Origin: Pseudomonadota bacterium
GTDB lineage: Bacteria; Pseudomonadota; Gammaproteobacteria; Steroidobacterales; Steroidobacteraceae
Reading direction: 5' to 3'
Assembly: GCA_016720075.1 (NCBI GenBank)
Contig: JADJXW010000011.1
Location: 1-64,000 of the forward strand
DNA length: 64,000 bases
The position numbers were made by a program, and so were the translations under genes. This document shows positions 60,371-64,000 of the stretch, piece by piece. The number at the start of each line of letters is the position of its first letter. The first letter of the stretch is position 1. Below the pieces are notes generated by a model. That model worked only from the letters and a program-made list of their open reading frames with translations. It was not told the DNA's origin and searched no databases.

Positions 60371-61462
60371 TCACGATGGGCGTATCTTGCCACTCCCGTG
60401 GCGCTCTCTTTGGAATGACCGCATGAATCCAATTAACCCCAGTGCACTCAAAGTGGCAACGAGCAGTCCGCTGACCGTCATGACAAGCTTGTAGGCAAGG
60501 TTGCCAACTCGCGCCGTATGAAGTGGATACGCAGCATTGAACAACCGTTCGTGCCAAGGCAATACCTGATTGTCGATACGGACATCCATATAGCCTCCGC
60601 TTGCCTCGATATATACCTTGTTGAGACCTTGCGGATTCAGCTCGCCTCTTTGCTGCAGTCCCACGATTCGACTTCCCGATTCGAAGTTGGCGAATTGTGC
60701 AGACCGGATGGTGGATCCCGGGAAGCTTTTCAGCGAACGCTGAAGCACTGGCAGCCAGTCCCCGCTGTCGGGACCGGAAATGGTGTCCAGATGCTCGCCG
60801 AATGCCTCCCCGTAGTTTTCCGGCCGAAGGGGCTCGAGCATCAAACGCTGCGCCTGGTCTGGAAATGCCAGAAGCACGCCCGTAACCAGGCTCAACAGTA
60901 GCGGCGTGGCGACGATAATGCCGAGGTTGCGATGGGCGCTGCGCAGATGGCGCACCGCGCCGCTCCTGGGCCACAGTCCGTCCCGAAAACCGCGCCGCAT
61001 AGGCCAGAAACTGGCAACCCCGGCGATCAGCAGGATGATCATGGCCATTGCCGCGCAGCCAACGATGGCAAGACCCGTGTTCTCCAGCAGCAGGCGATGG
61101 TGCAGATCGTAGATCAGCTCCTCCCAGCGACCATTTGAGCTCCACTCTGCAACGACGTTCCCGCGAACATCTACATAGGCGTACCGCGAGTCGTTCAGCG
61201 TGACACGGCCCAAGGGCATAGCAGAAGTGGGAAAATCAATCTGGCGCAGATTGGCAGCGCCAAAATGGGTCTCCACGGTCTGCGCAATCGTGGCCAGTGA
61301 TTCCACCGATGGCTCATATTCGACCCGGGCCTCCGGGATCGCCAGTCGGAGGTAGTCGAGGCGCCACACAAGCAGGGCACCCGTGAAGCTGACCAGCAAC
61401 ATCAGCAGGGCCAGCGTTGCCCCGCCCCAAGCGTGCACGGCGCGAAGGATCTTCAGTGTCAT
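60371..61462 (-). CDS. PepSY-associated membrane protein (iron/siderophore reductase-like)
   Basis: 363 residues. LRAVHAWGGATLALLMLLVS and LLVWRLDYLRLAIPEARVEY form the first PepSY-TM unit (conserved His in VHxWxG). ELIYDLHHRLLLENTGLAIV and IILLIAGVASFWPMRRGF the second, then VRHLRSAHRNLGIIVATPLL and SLVTGVLLAFPDQ the third. A last helix (VMTVSGLLVATLSALGLIGF) ends the protein. Paired His in helices suggest b-type haem. Relatives reduce ferric siderophores or pass electrons across the membrane. Copper-linked reduction is possible given the neighbours, but unproven. Confidence 0.8.
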   Translation of the reverse strand: MTLKILRAVHAWGGATLALLMLLVSFTGALLVWRLDYLRLAIPEARVEYEPSVESLATIAQTVETHFGAANLRQIDFPTSAMPLGRVTLNDSRYAYVDVRGNVVAEWSSNGRWEELIYDLHHRLLLENTGLAIVGCAAMAMIILLIAGVASFWPMRRGFRDGLWPRSGAVRHLRSAHRNLGIIVATPLLLSLVTGVLLAFPDQAQRLMLEPLRPENYGEAFGEHLDTISGPDSGDWLPVLQRSLKSFPGSTIRSAQFANFESGSRIVGLQQRGELNPQGLNKVYIEASGGYMDVRIDNQVLPWHERLFNAAYPLHTARVGNLAYKLVMTVSGLLVATLSALGLIGFMRSFQRERHGSGKIRPS

Positions 61463-61773
61463 CCACGCAGAATGCCAGATTCATGTGCGTCGAGTCAGGC
61501 ACCCAAGAGTGCTGCTTGTTCTGGTGTTAAACGGCGTCCAAGAAAAGTGACCACCCCCCAACCGTGAAGTCCGATAGGACGGCGCAGGGGGCTGAGGAGT
61601 TGTGCATGGAGGCTTGCAATGCGCCTGACGAAATCACCTTTCCTTTCCAAGGACTCACTAGTCTCCACTTGAGTTGAATCTATGCCGGGGACTGTCGTGG
61701 AAATGCAGAAAACCCAGTGAATCTCAGTGTTTCAGGGTCAGACAACGTGGCGACGCTGCTCTCTCAATCCGGT
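61463..61773. other. Intergenic between EamA and PepSY genes
   Basis: No gene recognised. A stretch near 61533-61562 (GTCCAAGAAAAGTGACCACC) looks like the end region of IS21-type elements. No matching second end or transposase is present, so it can only be noted as a possible remnant. The promoter for the PepSY gene should lie at its right-hand end. Confidence 0.4.
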
Positions 61774-62709
61774 TCAATGGCGGTGACGATGCTCCGCATC
61801 CGGATAGTGCGGATGTCGGTGATGCAGATCACCATGCCAGTGCCAGTGGTCATGGACTTCGGTGGCGTGCAGCCACACTCCGATGGCCATCATCCCCGCT
61901 GCGATCCAGAACAGGGGGGTGGTCGCCTCACCGAACATGGCAATCGACAACGCCGCGCCCACGAAGGGCGCCACGGAGAAGTAGGCCCCGGTTCGAGCGA
62001 CACCCAGTCCGCGCAGCGCGAGCACGAACAGCACCAGGCTGGCTCCATAGCCGAGCAGACCGACCAGGAAGATTCCGGCGATGGCGTCGACTGGCGGAAG
62101 CCGGGCGCCGACAGCCAGGGCAAGCCCGGTGTTGATGAAGCCTGCCACCAGTCCCTTCAATCCGGCGATGAAAAGCGCATCGTCCGTTGCCACCTGTCGA
62201 GTGAGGTTGTTGTCGATTGCCCAGCTCAGGGCGGCCAGAGATATTGCGAGCGGGCCTAGCCAGCCTAGCCACTGCGCCTGCGCTGAAGGCCACGACAGCA
62301 GCACTCCACCGGCGACGATGGCCACCATTCCGAGCACGACGCGACGGTCCGCGTTCTCGCGGAATACGACCCAGGCGATCATCGCAGTGAGCACGGCCTC
62401 AAGGTTCAGCAGCAGAGAGGCTTGCGCGGCGCCGGCATGCGTCAATCCATACATCAGCGCCGCCGGTCCCAGCACGCCTCCGAACAGGATCGCGGCAAGC
62501 AGCCAGGCCCAACCCCTGCGCGTCAGGCCCGGTGGCCTCCACCCCCGATCACGAATGCAGCGGAAGATCGCAAGCCCCAGGCCGCTGCCCAGGTAGAGTA
62601 GGCCCGCCAGCAGCAGGGGCTGCACCTCGCCGACCAGCTGCTTGGCGAACGGCGTGCTGGCGCCAAACAGCGCAGCAGCAAGCAACGCATAGGTAATCCC
62701 GCGATTCAC
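61774..62709 (-). CDS. EamA/DMT-family transporter with His-rich C-terminal tail
   Basis: 311 residues from a GTG at 62709 that overlaps the czcA stop (GTGA). Ten helices in two EamA repeats: ITYALLAAALFGASTPFAKQ and EAVLTAMIAWVVFRENADRR in the first, AALSWAIDNNLTRQVATDDA and GLGVARTGAYFSVAPFVGAA in the second. The last 25 residues (VHDHWHWHGDLHHRHPHYPD, then AEHRHRH) hold about twelve His, an unusual tail for this family. Its coupling to an RND metal pump and the His tail suggest divalent metal binding or export. DMT proteins otherwise carry metabolites. Confidence 0.85.
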   Translation of the reverse strand: MNRGITYALLAAALFGASTPFAKQLVGEVQPLLLAGLLYLGSGLGLAIFRCIRDRGWRPPGLTRRGWAWLLAAILFGGVLGPAALMYGLTHAGAAQASLLLNLEAVLTAMIAWVVFRENADRRVVLGMVAIVAGGVLLSWPSAQAQWLGWLGPLAISLAALSWAIDNNLTRQVATDDALFIAGLKGLVAGFINTGLALAVGARLPPVDAIAGIFLVGLLGYGASLVLFVLALRGLGVARTGAYFSVAPFVGAALSIAMFGEATTPLFWIAAGMMAIGVWLHATEVHDHWHWHGDLHHRHPHYPDAEHRHRH

Positions 62710-64000
62710 GAATCGGCGCGGCGGGCGCCTGCCATGCGCATCAGCGCGGGCAGCACCAGCAGCGTCAGCAGCGTGGATGAGATCACCCCGCCGATGACCA
62801 CCGTCGCCAGTGGTCGCTGCACCTCGCTGCCGATGCCGGTGTTGAAGGCCATGGGAACGAAGCCCAGTGCCGCCACCAGCGCGGTCATCACCACCGGTCG
62901 AAGTCGTGTCATCGCCCCTTCGCGGATGGCCGCTCCCAGTGACTGGCCCCTCTGTTGAAGTTCCCGCACGAAGCTCACGAGCACGAGTCCGTTGAGCACG
63001 GCAATACCCGACAGCGCGATGAACCCGACACCGGCGGAAATCGACAGCGGAATGTCCCGCAGCCACAGCGCGATGACACCCCCGGTGAGCGCCAGCGGCA
63101 CGCCGGTGAATATCAGAAGGCCAGTTTTCAGCGAACGGAACGCGAGCCAAAGCAGGCCCAGGATCAGGGCGAGCGTGGCAGGTACCACGATCGCCAGCCT
63201 CGCGCTCGCCGACTGCAGCTGTTCAAAGGTGCCGCCGTACGATGTCCAGTCTCCGGGCGGGATACCGGCTTCCCCGGCGACCCGCGCCTGCACCTCCGCG
63301 ACGAATGAACCCAGGTCGCGACCCCGGACATTGGCCGTGACCACGACGCGTCGCTTGCCGTTCTCGCGGTTCACCTGGTTGGGACCCTGCGCCAGTTCCA
63401 GTTCCGCGACTTCTCCCAGGGGCACATGTCCGCCGTCCGGTAGGGCGATGGGCAGCTGGAGCATGGCGTCGACATTGCGCCGTGCACCCTCCGGCAGACG
63501 CACGACCAGGTCATGACGGCGGTCGCCGTCGTACACTGAGCCCACCGCAGCGCCGCCGTACATCGTGGACACGGTGTCCTGCAGCGACGCCACGTCGAGC
63601 CCGTAGCGGGCCAGCACTTCGCGGCGCGGCTTCACGCTGAGCACCGGCAGTCCTGTCACCTGTTCCCGCGCCACGTCGCGCGCGCCGGAAACGGTCTTCA
63701 CGATGCCCTCTACGCGCTTTCCCATCGCGGCGAGCTGCTCCAGGTCATCGCCATAGACCTTGACGGCCACGTCGGCACGCACGCCGGACAGCAGTTCGTT
63801 GAACCGCATCTGGATGGGCTGCGTGAACTCGTAGTTGTTGCCGGGAATCACCCGCACCGTGCGCTCCAGGTCCGCGACGACCTGGTTCTTTGGCTTGCGC
63901 GGATCGGGCCAGAGCGAGCGATCCTTCAGGATGATGAAGTTGTCGGCCACGCTGGGCGGCATGGGATCGGTCGCGATGTCGGCCGTGCCGATCTTCGCCA
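62706..64000 (-). CDS. czcA: CzcA-family heavy metal RND pump, C-terminal part (cut by the window edge)
   Basis: The frame is open from 62706 to the right edge, so the 5' half lies outside. About 431 residues are visible: TADIATDPMPPSVADNFIIL, NNYEFTQPIQMRFNELLSGV, RADVAVKVYGDDLEQL and VNRENGKRRVVVTANVRGRD. They continue with WTSYGGTFEQLQSASARLAI, VGFIALSGIAVLNGLVLVSF and LRPVVMTALVAALGFVPMAF. QPIxMRFNELLSGVRxDVAVKxYGDD is typical of CzcA/CnrA/NccA (divalent metals). The diagnostic TM4 motif is outside the window. The EamA gene follows by a 4-bp overlap. Confidence 0.9.
   Translation of the reverse strand, partial: AKIGTADIATDPMPPSVADNFIILKDRSLWPDPRKPKNQVVADLERTVRVIPGNNYEFTQPIQMRFNELLSGVRADVAVKVYGDDLEQLAAMGKRVEGIVKTVSGARDVAREQVTGLPVLSVKPRREVLARYGLDVASLQDTVSTMYGGAAVGSVYDGDRRHDLVVRLPEGARRNVDAMLQLPIALPDGGHVPLGEVAELELAQGPNQVNRENGKRRVVVTANVRGRDLGSFVAEVQARVAGEAGIPPGDWTSYGGTFEQLQSASARLAIVVPATLALILGLLWLAFRSLKTGLLIFTGVPLALTGGVIALWLRDIPLSISAGVGFIALSGIAVLNGLVLVSFVRELQQRGQSLGAAIREGAMTRLRPVVMTALVAALGFVPMAFNTGIGSEVQRPLATVVIGGVISSTLLTLLVLPALMRMAGARRADS

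Noticed and set aside
61533..61562. IS21-family end between the EamA and PepSY genes
   Set aside because: The short similarity (AAGAAAAGTGACCACC) is from memory, and no second end, transposase or helper gene is present, so a mobile element cannot be supported.
1..64000. CRISPR array, rRNA, replication origin or prophage structural genes
   Set aside because: No regularly spaced repeats, rRNA-like sequence, iterons with a rep gene or phage structural proteins were seen. The only repeats are the IS6 units and the att-like cores.

Overview
The window is high-GC DNA with dense, overlapping operons. The gene content (protocatechuate 4,5-dioxygenase LigAB, CnrYXH-type ECF sigma system, CopABCD, CusCFBA and CzcCBA metal efflux, NhaA, OtsAB trehalose synthesis) fits a gamma- or betaproteobacterium from soil or a metal-exposed site. 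No rRNA or complete tRNA gene is present, so I cannot place it more closely.

Layout. (1) 1-5334: a catabolic cluster of aldehyde dehydrogenase, M20 amidohydrolase, AGXT2-like class III PLP enzyme, APH-type kinase and a GlcG/HbpS-like protein. Every gene except the kinase carries frameshifts. (2) 5556-28690: a 23-kb segment bounded by two copies of an att-like repeat derived from a tRNA-Leu 3' end. It holds a peroxiredoxin-like gene, ligAB with a LigF-like GST, and a long series of ion and osmolyte genes: NhaP-type antiporter, DUF389 protein, two MscS channels, SLC13 transporter, NhaA, a MarR-controlled trehalose operon (otsB, GH15, mscS, membrane-anchored otsA) and a ClC channel. (3) 28617-32218: two small cassettes separated by further att-like repeats. 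One carries an HTH-Fic pair (mobile mystery proteins A and B), the other an AraC/GyrI regulator with an alpha/beta hydrolase. (4) 33728-64000: a metal-resistance region. On the plus strand are DUF411, cusCBA, czcCBA and a Zn/Cd P-type ATPase. On the minus strand are a Cu P-type ATPase, MerR, CnrYXH and CusF. Then come copABCD with DUF2933 and a second DUF411 on the plus strand, and on the minus strand an ATP-grasp-like protein, a PepSY protein, a His-tailed EamA transporter and a third CzcA cut by the window edge.

The main novelty is three copies of an IS6-family element (5733-6576, 27421-28259, 32435-33275). Its transposase frame has no stop before the right inverted repeat. It continues exactly 301 bp past the repeat through a segment encoding the N-terminal Arm-DNA-binding domain of P4-type tyrosine integrases. 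All three copies share 65-67 bp of left flank and this right flank, and two of them lie just beside att-like repeats. The copy at 32494-33576 is intact (360 aa).

Single-base frameshifts are abundant from 1 to about 28 kb and nearly absent from 28.5 to 64 kb. This could be real decay or uneven sequence quality, and it matters for every gene in the left half.
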